A stretch of DNA of 16,112 nt from contig JADLBB010000222.1 of the NCBI GenBank assembly GCA_020848055.1, positions 1-16,112 of the forward strand, given 5' to 3'. Position 1 is the first letter of the stretch. Every line of letters starts with the position of its first letter. Under the pieces are notes generated by a model. The model was not told the DNA's origin. It made no database searches and saw only the letters and a list, made by a program, of their open reading frames with translations. Below, in pieces: positions 1 through 5,378 of this stretch. This DNA is from Chloroflexota bacterium (lineage in GTDB: Bacteria > Chloroflexota > Limnocylindria > QHBO01). The position numbers and the translations under genes were made by a program.

Positions 1-154
1 CGGTCAGGCGGACGCCGCCGTCACGCAGCGTGCGACGCACCTGCTGCATATCGGCGACCTTGAGGCCGCGGTAGTCGGCCACGGCGATGGCCGAGCTCGA
101 GCGGAGCAGCTCCGCCAGCTCGGTCACAGCCTGGCGCTTGGCATCGGTCGGCAT
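1..154 (-). CDS. rplJ: 50S ribosomal protein L10 (partial, N-terminus only)
   Basis: The minus strand from an ATG at 154 reads 51 residues and runs off the left edge, so the C-terminal two thirds are missing. The visible part begins MPTDAKRQAVTELAELL and continues through AIAVADYRGLKVADMQQVRR, the typical L10 N-terminal domain that binds 23S rRNA at the base of the stalk. L10 carries the L7/L12 dimers that recruit translation factors. A purine-rich stretch (GAAGGGAGAAG) lies about 9 to 19 nt upstream of the ATG as a likely ribosome binding site. It follows rplA after a gap of about 245 nt, the normal place for the L10 autoregulatory leader. Identification is firm from the motif and from position after rplK-rplA. 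The start is the only ATG in frame near the conserved N-terminus. Confidence 0.93.
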   Translation of the reverse strand, partial: MPTDAKRQAVTELAELLRSSSAIAVADYRGLKVADMQQVRRTLRDGGVRLT

Positions 155-195
155 GGGTCGGCTCGTCTTCTCCCTTCGTTGGGTTCGAATGCGGA

Positions 196-236
196 ACGGC
201 GGCCACTCTCGTGAGCGCGACACGAGCGACCGCCGT
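196..236 (-). promoter_or_regulatory. Strong hairpin in the rplJ leader
   Basis: On the minus strand ACGGCGG (236-230) pairs with CCGCCGT (202-196), and inside it CTCGTG pairs with CACGAG around a TCGCGCT loop, separated by a small asymmetric internal loop. The total is 13 base pairs, mostly G-C. It ends about 40 nt before the rplJ ATG. There is no T-run after it, so a simple intrinsic terminator is unlikely. It could be the downstream part of an L10 leader, an attenuator or a processing site. The pairing is seen in the sequence; the function is inferred. Confidence 0.45.
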
Positions 237-289
237 CGGTTGCGAGGGCGAGCCTGCGATTCGTGCCTGCGCGTGCCGCTCGCATCGGT

Positions 290-345
290 GGTGCGGGCGA
301 TTGGTCCGGGATCTCACCCGGGACGCATCGCGGTCTGAGGCGTGT
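290..345 (-). promoter_or_regulatory. Candidate L10 leader (ribosomal protein autoregulation)
   Basis: Between rplA and rplJ the minus strand holds GCGAT (331-327) pairing with ATCGC (301-297), an asymmetric internal loop (GCGTC against ACCA), and an inner CCGGG/CCCGG hairpin with a TGAGAT loop. It is preceded by CAGACC. Bacterial L10 leaders sit exactly here and use a helix with an asymmetric, kink-turn-like internal loop to bind the L10-L12 complex and repress translation. Position and architecture fit; I could not run a covariance model, so the match to that family is tentative. Confidence 0.4.
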
Positions 346-399
346 TCGATTGGTGCGGCGCACATCCTAGCCGATCGTCGGCCGGCGTGCTCCTGCGCG

Positions 400-1107
400 C
401 TAGGCGGACGCGGCCGCCAGGGCCGAGGTGATATCCACGCGGACGCCGGGGCCCATGGTGGGTGCCAGCGTCAGGGTGCGCATGTATGTGCCCTTGGCCC
501 CGGTCGGCTTGGCGCGGTTGACCGCGTCCACCAGGGTCGCCACGTTGGCGGCCAGCTGCTCCGGGGTGAACGAGGCCCGACCGACCGGCACGTGGACTAT
601 CCCGGCCCGATCGACCTTGAACTCGATGCGGCCCGACTTGATCTCGCTCACCGCCCGCTCGACGTCGAAGGTGACGGTCCCCGACTTGGGGTTCGGCATC
701 AGGCCGCGCGGCCCCAGCTTCTTCCCCAGCCGGCCCACCGTGCCCATCATGTCGGGCGTGGCGATCGCGACGTCGAAGTCGAACCAGCCAGCGTCGATTC
801 GCGTGACCAGGTCATCGCCGCCCACCTCGTCCGCTCCGGCTCGCAGCGCCTCCTGGGCCTTCTCGCCCTGGGCGAAGACGATGACGCGGCTCGATCGGCC
901 GGTGCCGTGTGGCAGGACGACCGTGCCGCGCACCAGCTGGTCGGCGTGACGTGGGTCGACGCCGAGGCGCAGGTGCGCCTCGACGGTGCCGTCGAACTTG
1001 CTGGTGGACAGCTTCGGCAGCAGCGCCGCCGCCTCGCCGATCTCGTAGCGGCGGTCGGCATCGACCAGCTTGGCGGCCTCGGTGTACTTCCTTCCACGCG
1101 CGCTCAT
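400..1107 (-). CDS. rplA: 50S ribosomal protein L1
   Basis: A 235-residue protein, near the usual L1 length of about 230, starting MSARGRKYTEAAKLV. L1 forms the mobile stalk beside the E site of the large subunit, helps release deacylated tRNA, and in many bacteria represses its own operon by binding the rplK leader. The diagnostic stretch GRLGKKLGPRGLMPNPKSG lies at residues 125-143, followed by the C-terminal domain-I strand with FKVDRAGIVHVPVG. The ATG overlaps the rplK stop in an ATGA tetranucleotide, which fixes the start and suggests translational coupling with L11. The protein ends TSALAAASA, then TAG. Nothing looks truncated or abnormal. Confidence 0.97.
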   Translation of the reverse strand: MSARGRKYTEAAKLVDADRRYEIGEAAALLPKLSTSKFDGTVEAHLRLGVDPRHADQLVRGTVVLPHGTGRSSRVIVFAQGEKAQEALRAGADEVGGDDLVTRIDAGWFDFDVAIATPDMMGTVGRLGKKLGPRGLMPNPKSGTVTFDVERAVSEIKSGRIEFKVDRAGIVHVPVGRASFTPEQLAANVATLVDAVNRAKPTGAKGTYMRTLTLAPTMGPGVRVDITSALAAASA

Positions 1108-1529
1108 GACTCGACCTCGATGCCCATCGATCGGGCGGTGCCGGCGATGATCTTCATGGCCTGCTCGATCGAGTTGGCGTTGAGGTCGGCCATCTTGGTC
1201 TCGGCGATCTCGCGCAGCTGTGCCTGCGAAACGCGTCCCACCTTGTCCCGGTTGGGAGCGGCCGAGCCCGACTCGACGCCAGCGGCCCGCTTGAGCAGTG
1301 CTGCCGCCAACGGGGCCTTCGTCACGAACGTGAACGAGCGGTCCTCGTAGACGGTGATCTCGGCCGGCACGACGTAGCCGCGCTGGTCGGCGGTTCGCTC
1401 GTTGAAGGCCTTGATGAACTCCATGATGTTGATGCCGTGCTGGCCGAGGGCCGGCCCGACGGGTGGCGCCGCGGTCGCGACGCCGGCGGGCGCCTGCACC
1501 TTGAGCATCGCCCTGATCTTCTTGGCCAT
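1104..1529 (-). CDS. rplK: 50S ribosomal protein L11
   Basis: A 141-residue protein, the normal L11 length. The N-terminal domain carries PPVGPALGQHGINIMEF at residues 22-38, the proline-containing L11 signature. The C-terminal domain, with KVGRVSQAQLREIAETKM, binds the GTPase-centre region of 23S rRNA. L11 takes part in EF-G and EF-Tu function and in stringent-response sensing. AAGGAG at 1540-1535 lies five bases before the ATG and decides the start. The gene overlaps rplA by four bases and follows nusG after 100 nt holding a stem that may bind L1. Identification is certain from the motif, length and neighbours. Confidence 0.98.
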   Translation of the reverse strand: MAKKIRAMLKVQAPAGVATAAPPVGPALGQHGINIMEFIKAFNERTADQRGYVVPAEITVYEDRSFTFVTKAPLAAALLKRAAGVESGSAAPNRDKVGRVSQAQLREIAETKMADLNANSIEQAMKIIAGTARSMGIEVES

Positions 1530-1556
1530 TCGTTCTCCTTCGGAGGTTCAAGCGGG

Positions 1557-1622
1557 ACCGATGCGAACCGGCCCCTCCCTCTGCTTGTCGCGGCGCCGCC
1601 TTGCGGCCCGCCGCGCATCGGT
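1557..1622 (-). promoter_or_regulatory. Structured rplK leader, candidate L1 binding site
   Basis: In the nusG-rplK gap the minus strand holds ACCGATGCG (1622-1614), perfectly complementary to CGCATCGGT (1565-1557), closing a loop of about 48 nt. Inside is GCCGC-AAG-GCGGC, a five-pair hairpin with a triloop. The structure ends about 17 nt before the AAGGAG of rplK. In E. coli and other bacteria L1 represses rplK-rplA by binding a leader element that mimics its 23S site. Location fits that role, but I cannot confirm the L1 recognition motif by eye. Confidence 0.4.
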
Positions 1623-1629
1623 TGGTGGG

Positions 1630-2382
1630 CTACAGCTTCTCGATCTGCAGGAAGTCGAGCTCGACCGGCGTCTCGCGGCCGAAGATCGACACCAGCACCT
1701 TGACCTTGTTGCGCTCGGGATTGACCTCGTCCACGGTGCCGATGAACTCGGCGAACGGGCCGTCCTTGACGCGAACGCTCTGGCCCTTGCTGTACTGGAC
1801 CTTGAACTTCGGCGTCTCGACGCCCATCTGCTTGAGGATCTTCTTGACCTCGAGCGCGTCGAGCGGCAGCGGTCGGTTGCCAGAACCGACGAACGAGGTG
1901 ACGCCGGGCGTGTTGCGCACGACGTACCACGACTCGTCGCTCATGGCCATCTCGACCAGCACGTATCCGGGGAACACCTTGCGGTTGACGGTCTGGCGCT
2001 GGCCGTTGCGGATCTCGATCTCCTCCTCCATCGGCACCAGGACCTGGAAGATCTGGTCCTCCACGCCCATGGACTCGATGCGATGCTCGAGATTGGTCTT
2101 GACCTTGTTCTCGTAGCCGGAGTACGTGTGGATGACGTACCACTGCTTGGAGTCGTCCACCGGATCGCCGGGGCGGGGCGCCTCGCGCGACAGCCGCGCG
2201 GCCTCGCGAGCCTCCTGCGGAACCGCTTCACCCGACGCGTCGGCCCCATCATCGGCCGGCGCATCGTCTGGGGCGCCCAGCGCAGCACGCGCGACATCGG
2301 CGCCGACGGCATCAACCTCGACATCGCTGGCCGCGGCAGGGCCTGTGTCGTCAAGCGTTTCGTCGATCATTCGTTCGGTCAT
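1630..2382 (-). CDS. nusG: Transcription termination/antitermination factor NusG
   Basis: A 250-residue protein. The NGN domain starts at about residue 80 with KQWYVIHTYSGYENKVK, includes FPGYVLVEM at 137-145, and ends near 185. The KOW domain follows at about 197-250 (YSKGQSVRVKDGPFAEFIGTV). NusG binds RNA polymerase, alters pausing and connects transcription with Rho and the ribosome. The first 78 residues are an acidic, Ala-rich extension without recognisable fold, longer than the E. coli protein (181 aa); similar tails occur in Actinobacteria. The ATG overlaps the secE stop (ATGA), which supports the long start over Met5. It sits in the conserved secE-nusG-rplK order. Confidence 0.96.
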   Translation of the reverse strand: MTERMIDETLDDTGPAAASDVEVDAVGADVARAALGAPDDAPADDGADASGEAVPQEAREAARLSREAPRPGDPVDDSKQWYVIHTYSGYENKVKTNLEHRIESMGVEDQIFQVLVPMEEEIEIRNGQRQTVNRKVFPGYVLVEMAMSDESWYVVRNTPGVTSFVGSGNRPLPLDALEVKKILKQMGVETPKFKVQYSKGQSVRVKDGPFAEFIGTVDEVNPERNKVKVLVSIFGRETPVELDFLQIEKL

Positions 2383-2564
2383 GGCAGCAGCGTGTTGAGC
2401 ACTGTGTTGAACAGCCGGTCGAGCGCGAAGATGTAGATGCCGATGGCGACCGAGACGCCGATGACGAGCAGGGTCAGGCGGATCACGGTCTCGCGCGTCG
2501 GCCAGGCGACCTTCTTGAGCTCGGCCCAGCTCTCGGTGACGTAGCGGCGGATGCCGGTCAGCAC
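2379..2564 (-). CDS. secE: Preprotein translocase subunit SecE
   Basis: A small single-pass membrane protein. ELKKVAWPTRETV is the SecE amphipathic-helix signature, followed by one hydrophobic segment (LTLLVIGVSVAIGIYIFAL) and a short tail. SecE clamps SecY in the protein-export channel. I chose the GTG at 2564, giving 61 residues. The only in-frame ATG further up, at 2642, lies inside tRNA-Trp and would add tRNA-coded residues. No good Shine-Dalgarno precedes the GTG, only a GCAGAGAGAA stretch, so the start is uncertain although the reading frame is not. The stop overlaps the nusG ATG, and tRNA-Trp lies just upstream, as in many bacteria. Confidence 0.88.
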   Translation of the reverse strand: MLTGIRRYVTESWAELKKVAWPTRETVIRLTLLVIGVSVAIGIYIFALDRLFNTVLNTLLP

Positions 2565-2612
2565 GGTCGGTTGGTTCTCTCTGCTTCGATCGGTTTCATC
2601 GGTGTTGGGAAC

Positions 2613-2688
2613 TGGCAGGGGCGACAGGACTCGAACCTGCAACCGCTGGTTTTGGAGACCAGTGCTCTACCAATTGAGCTACACCCCT
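2613..2688 (-). tRNA. tRNA-Trp (anticodon CCA)
   Basis: The minus strand folds as a full cloverleaf of 76 nt including an encoded CCA. The acceptor AGGGGTG pairs with CGCCCCT (one G-T pair), discriminator G. The anticodon stem CTGGT/ACCAG encloses CTCCAAA with anticodon CCA, and the T arm has the usual TTCGAGT loop. It lies between rpmG and secE, a position conserved across many bacteria, and is probably part of the rpmG-led transcript. Confidence 0.97.
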
Positions 2689-2698
2689 GCGGACGGCC

Positions 2699-2863
2699 CT
2701 ACTTGGTTTCCCGGTGCGGCTGATGCTGCCGGCAGCGCGGGCAGAACTTGTTCAGCTCCAGGCGCCCGGGGTCGTTCTTCTTGTTCTTGCGCGTGCTGTA
2801 GGTCCGCTCCTTGCAGACGGTACAGGCCAGCGCGATGACGGGTCGATTCTCGGCCTTGGCCAC
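2699..2863 (-). CDS. rpmG: 50S ribosomal protein L33
   Basis: A 54-residue protein with a GTG start (2863-2861) and TAG stop. It reads MAKAENRPVIALACTVC, then RTYSTRKNKKNDPGRLELNKFCPRC. The four cysteines (14, 17, 41, 44) form two CxxC pairs, so this is the zinc-binding form of L33. The protein lies near the E site of the large subunit. No strong Shine-Dalgarno is visible upstream of the GTG (GGGAT about 10 nt away). It is the first gene after a very good promoter at 2940-2968, ahead of tRNA-Trp, secE and nusG, matching the Bacillus rpmG-secE-nusG order. Confidence 0.95.
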   Translation of the reverse strand: MAKAENRPVIALACTVCKERTYSTRKNKKNDPGRLELNKFCPRCRQHQPHRETK

Positions 2864-2939
2864 TCGTGTTCAGATCCCAATTCGCCCCACTCACGGGCCA
2901 CGCCGAAAAAGGCTTCGGGACCGGTGGGGAACTGCGCGG

Positions 2940-2968
2940 ATTGTAATCGAGCCAGCGGCGACGGTCAA
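2940..2968 (-). promoter_or_regulatory. Sigma-70-type promoter of the rpmG-trnW-secE-nusG block
   Basis: The minus strand has TTGACC (2968-2963), exactly 17 bases, then TACAAT (2945-2940). Both hexamers match consensus at five of six positions with ideal spacing. Transcription would start near 2933, about 70 nt before rpmG. The -35 contains the TGA stop of the upstream membrane-protein gene, so the promoter is partly embedded in that coding end. Confidence 0.82.
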
Positions 2969-4050
2969 CGACCGGCATCGGGCGCGGCCAGGCGCTCGTG
3001 GCGGTCGGGGGCAGGCTCCTCCGATGGCGCCGCTTCGGTTCGCCGCCGCAGCACGATCCGGGTGAACGGAAGGCGCACGTCGCTGAAGACCTCGATGCTG
3101 ACCAGGAAGCCCAGGAAGATGAGGAGGACGCCCACCAGTTGACCGATGAAGAACGCGGCGGTCAGGCCGAACCTAGCCAGTGCGTCGGTCCAGCCCGGGA
3201 TGAAGCCACCGAGCGCGATCAGGATGGTGGCCGGCACGCGCGAGTTGAGCGTCCCCGCCCGCAGGGCGCGCCAGGCGGCGGGGATCGAGGCCACGAAGTT
3301 GACGCCGACCGCGATGCCGCGACCGACGGCACCCACCAGGGGCAGGTCGGTCGTGACGCGCATCACGCGCGTCTTCGGCATGAAGATGTAGGCGGACAGC
3401 ACCGCGCCGAACACCAGGGCGAAGGCGCCGACGATGTTGAACGGCGGAGTCAGGATGCGCAGGTCGGCCGGCATGGCGGTGCCGATCGGCGCCCCGTTTG
3501 CCGCCAGCGCGTAGCCGGGCGGCGCGACCTCGACCGTCAGCGCCATGAACGCGGCCGCGGTCCAGCCGACGACGAGGGCCACCGCGGCGACGTGACCCAC
3601 CCAGCCACGAGCCAGTCGCGTGGCCAGCGCGACGACCACCGCCGCCACCGCGCAGGCCCCGACCACGAGGATGACCATCAGGTCGGCGGGCGGCGTCCCC
3701 TCCCGCGCGTACTTGACCGCGGTCAGGTAGCTGAACAGGGCTGCCGCCCCGAAGCTGAAGGCCACGAAGTAGCCGAAGCGGGTGCGGCTCAGCAGGTAGA
3801 TGGTGCCGAGCCCGAGCGACGACGCGACGCCGAAGGCGCCGAACATGTACCAGCCCCGGTACAGTGCCTCGCTCCAGCCCTGGGCGCCGCCGATGGCCTC
3901 GATGCCCGCGCCCAACCCGTACCAGACCAGGCCCACCGTCCAGACCAGCTGGTACGGCTGTCGGCGTCGAAGCCACTGGTCGAAGACCATCGCGGCGAAC
4001 ACGAACGACAGGATCGTCGTCACCGAGGGCAGGATGATCGCCGGGTTCAC
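2965..4050 (-). CDS. Polytopic membrane protein of unknown function
   Basis: A 361-residue protein when started at the GTG at 4050 (VNPAIILPSVTTIL). The longer frame runs into tRNA-Thr and is unlikely. GGAGG lies 12 nt upstream, rather far. I see eight or nine hydrophobic spans. Early ones include SFVFAAMVFDQWLRRRQPYQLVWTVG-type sequence (written here only in part: FDQWLRRRQPYQLVW), then WYGLGAGIEAIGG and WYMFGAFGVASSLGLGTIYLL-like segments, and the last is near the C-terminus (IGQLVGVLLIFLGFLVSIEVF). The soluble tail is charged (RRRTEAAPSEEPAPDRHERL). Similar uncharacterised proteins occur, to my memory, in Chloroflexota and Actinobacteria. No catalytic or transport motif is evident, so I assign no function. 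It sits between tRNA-Thr and rpmG, interrupting an otherwise translation-related block. Confidence 0.8.
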   Translation of the reverse strand: MNPAIILPSVTTILSFVFAAMVFDQWLRRRQPYQLVWTVGLVWYGLGAGIEAIGGAQGWSEALYRGWYMFGAFGVASSLGLGTIYLLSRTRFGYFVAFSFGAAALFSYLTAVKYAREGTPPADLMVILVVGACAVAAVVVALATRLARGWVGHVAAVALVVGWTAAAFMALTVEVAPPGYALAANGAPIGTAMPADLRILTPPFNIVGAFALVFGAVLSAYIFMPKTRVMRVTTDLPLVGAVGRGIAVGVNFVASIPAAWRALRAGTLNSRVPATILIALGGFIPGWTDALARFGLTAAFFIGQLVGVLLIFLGFLVSIEVFSDVRLPFTRIVLRRRTEAAPSEEPAPDRHERLAAPDAGR

Positions 4051-4112
4051 GCCGATGCTGTGCCTCCACCTGTACCCTGCCGCCGATCCGCTCCGGCACG
4101 CCGATTGGGTGC

Positions 4113-4188
4113 TGGAGCCCACGTCCGGGCTCGAACCGGAGACCTCTTCCTTACCAAGGAAGTGCTCTGCCTACTGAGCTACGTGGGC
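4113..4188 (-). tRNA. tRNA-Thr (anticodon GGU)
   Basis: A 76-nt minus-strand cloverleaf with encoded CCA. GCCCACG pairs with CGTGGGC, discriminator T. The anticodon stem CTTCC/GGAAG encloses TTGGTAA with anticodon GGT, and the T loop is TTCGAGC. It is the third tRNA of the cluster in transcription order and lies about 60 nt before the membrane-protein start. Confidence 0.97.
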
Positions 4189-4335
4189 CCGTCGGGGGCG
4201 GCCTGCGCTCCTGGCGGGTGACCGCAGTCTCGCAGGTTGGACCGATACTCGGCAACCCTCAGACAACCTTGGTAAATCTGGGTGGCGATCCGAGGTTTCC
4301 GCTCGGTTTCCAGGGCGCGCTTCTTCAGATGGAGG

Positions 4336-4420
4336 TGGTGGGCAGGGAGGGAATCGAACCCCCACAGTCGAAGACGGCTGATCTACAGTCAGCGGAGCTC
4401 ACCACCTGCTCAACCTACCC
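4336..4420 (-). tRNA. tRNA-Tyr (anticodon GUA)
   Basis: An 85-nt minus-strand tRNA with encoded CCA. GGGTAGG pairs with CCTGCCC (one T-G pair), discriminator A. The D stem is GAGC/GCTC. The anticodon stem GCTGA/TCAGC encloses CTGTAGA with anticodon GTA. The variable arm is long (13 nt, with GTC-TTC-GAC pairing), as expected of a class II tyrosine tRNA. Confidence 0.97.
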
Positions 4421-4462
4421 ACGAATTCGACCGACGCGTGGTGGGTCGCCGGTCCGGCCGCG

Positions 4463-4491
4463 AGTATAGCCGGGGCGTGGCGCGACCTCAA
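4463..4491 (-). promoter_or_regulatory. Promoter before tRNA-Tyr
   Basis: The minus strand has TTGAGG (4491-4486), 17 bases, then TATACT (4468-4463), a five-of-six -10. The start would fall near 4456, about 36 nt before mature tRNA-Tyr. It lies between tRNA-Thr(UGU) and tRNA-Tyr, so the Tyr and Thr(GGU) tRNAs and probably the membrane-protein gene can be transcribed independently of the rlmB operon. Confidence 0.75.
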
Positions 4492-4524
4492 GGCAGGACC
4501 CGCCGCCGGCTCCCATTGAGATGT

Positions 4525-4599
4525 TGGAGCCGAGGGTGGGAGTCGAACCCACAACCTACTGTTTACAAAACAGTTGCTCTGCCATTGAGCTACCCCGGC
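4525..4599 (-). tRNA. tRNA-Thr (anticodon UGU)
   Basis: A 75-nt minus-strand cloverleaf with encoded CCA. GCCGGGG pairs with CCTCGGC (one G-T pair), discriminator T. The anticodon stem ACTGT/ACAGT encloses TTTGTAA with anticodon TGT. The T arm GTGGG/CCCAC holds TTCGACT. It begins 38 nt after the rlmB stop and could be processed from the rlmB transcript; a weak TAGACT -10-like box lies in between. Confidence 0.97.
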
Positions 4600-4637
4600 C
4601 CGGCGCCCTCCAGTCTACCGGGTCATCGCGGACCAGC

Positions 4638-5378
4638 TCAGCGGAGGCCGGTGACTCGCTGACGGACCACCTCGAACAGCAGCAGCGCGCCGGCGGTCGA
4701 GGCGTTCAGGCTGGCCACCCTGCCGGCCATCGGGAAGCTGACCAGCAGGTCGCAGCGCCGCTTCGACGCACCCGACAGCCCGCTGCCCTCGCTGCCGACG
4801 ACGATCGCGATGGGACAGGACAGGTCGCTGGCCCAGGCCGACGTCGGCGCGTCCTGGTCGGCCGCCACAAGGCGCAGGCCGGACACCTTCAGCTCGTGGA
4901 TCGCCTCGCCGATCGTCGGCAGGCGGGCCAGCAGCAGGTGCTCGCTGGCGCCGGCGCTGGCCTTGACTGCCGCGGCCGACAGCGGTGCCGCTCCTCGCTC
5001 GGGGAAGATGACGCCATCGACGCCGGCGGCCTCGGCAGAGCGCAGCAGGGTGCCGAAGTTGGCCGGGTCCTGCAGATGCTCGAGGACCAGGACGAACGGA
5101 TGGCGGCCGGCGGCGTGACCGACGATCTCGTCGAGCGTCGCCCAGCGGCGCTCCCCCACCTCGAGCAGGACGCCCTGGTGGCCGTCAAAGCCGCCGATGC
5201 GGGTCATCTGGTCGGCCGGGACCCGGTCGATCGGCAGGTGAGCGCGACGCGCCGCGTCGGTGATGGCTCGCAACTCCGGCGAGTGCCTGGCACTGCCACT
5301 GACCAGCAGCCGGTGCGCCTCGCGGCCGGATGCCAGGGCCTCGGCCACCGGTCGCCGACCGCCGATCCAGTCGCTCAC
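4638..5378 (-). CDS. rlmB: 23S rRNA (guanosine-2'-O-)-methyltransferase RlmB (SpoU/TrmH family)
   Basis: A 246-residue SPOUT methyltransferase. The N-terminal substrate-binding domain spans about residues 3-75 (IGGRRPVAEAL, FDGHQGVLLEV). The catalytic trefoil-knot domain follows with motif 1 LEHLQDPANFGTLLRSAEAAG-type sequence (about 99-119; N107, R113), motif 2 GSEGSGLS (195-202) and motif 3 PMAGRVASLNAS (216-227). RlmB methylates the ribose of G2251 (E. coli numbering) in the peptidyl-transferase P loop using S-adenosylmethionine. The GTG start overlaps the ispDF stop (GTGA). Other TrmH-type enzymes share these motifs, so the exact target nucleotide is inferred from the family and from synteny with rlmB (yacO) in Bacillus. 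Confidence 0.9.
   Translation of the reverse strand: MSDWIGGRRPVAEALASGREAHRLLVSGSARHSPELRAITDAARRAHLPIDRVPADQMTRIGGFDGHQGVLLEVGERRWATLDEIVGHAAGRHPFVLVLEHLQDPANFGTLLRSAEAAGVDGVIFPERGAAPLSAAAVKASAGASEHLLLARLPTIGEAIHELKVSGLRLVAADQDAPTSAWASDLSCPIAIVVGSEGSGLSGASKRRCDLLVSFPMAGRVASLNASTAGALLLFEVVRQRVTGLR

Noticed and set aside
2565..2642. An N-terminal extension of SecE starting at the ATG at 2642
   Set aside because: The ATG and following codons fall inside tRNA-Trp; the SecE signature begins well downstream, so a later start is needed.
2998..4221. A plus-strand open frame of 407 codons opposite the membrane protein
   Set aside because: Its translation is rich in Asp, Arg, His and Gln without structure, while the minus strand gives clear membrane spans.
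4189..4335. A possible decayed tRNA between tRNA-Tyr and tRNA-Thr(GGU)
   Set aside because: I looked for acceptor and T-arm pairing on both strands and found no cloverleaf; no convincing promoter either.
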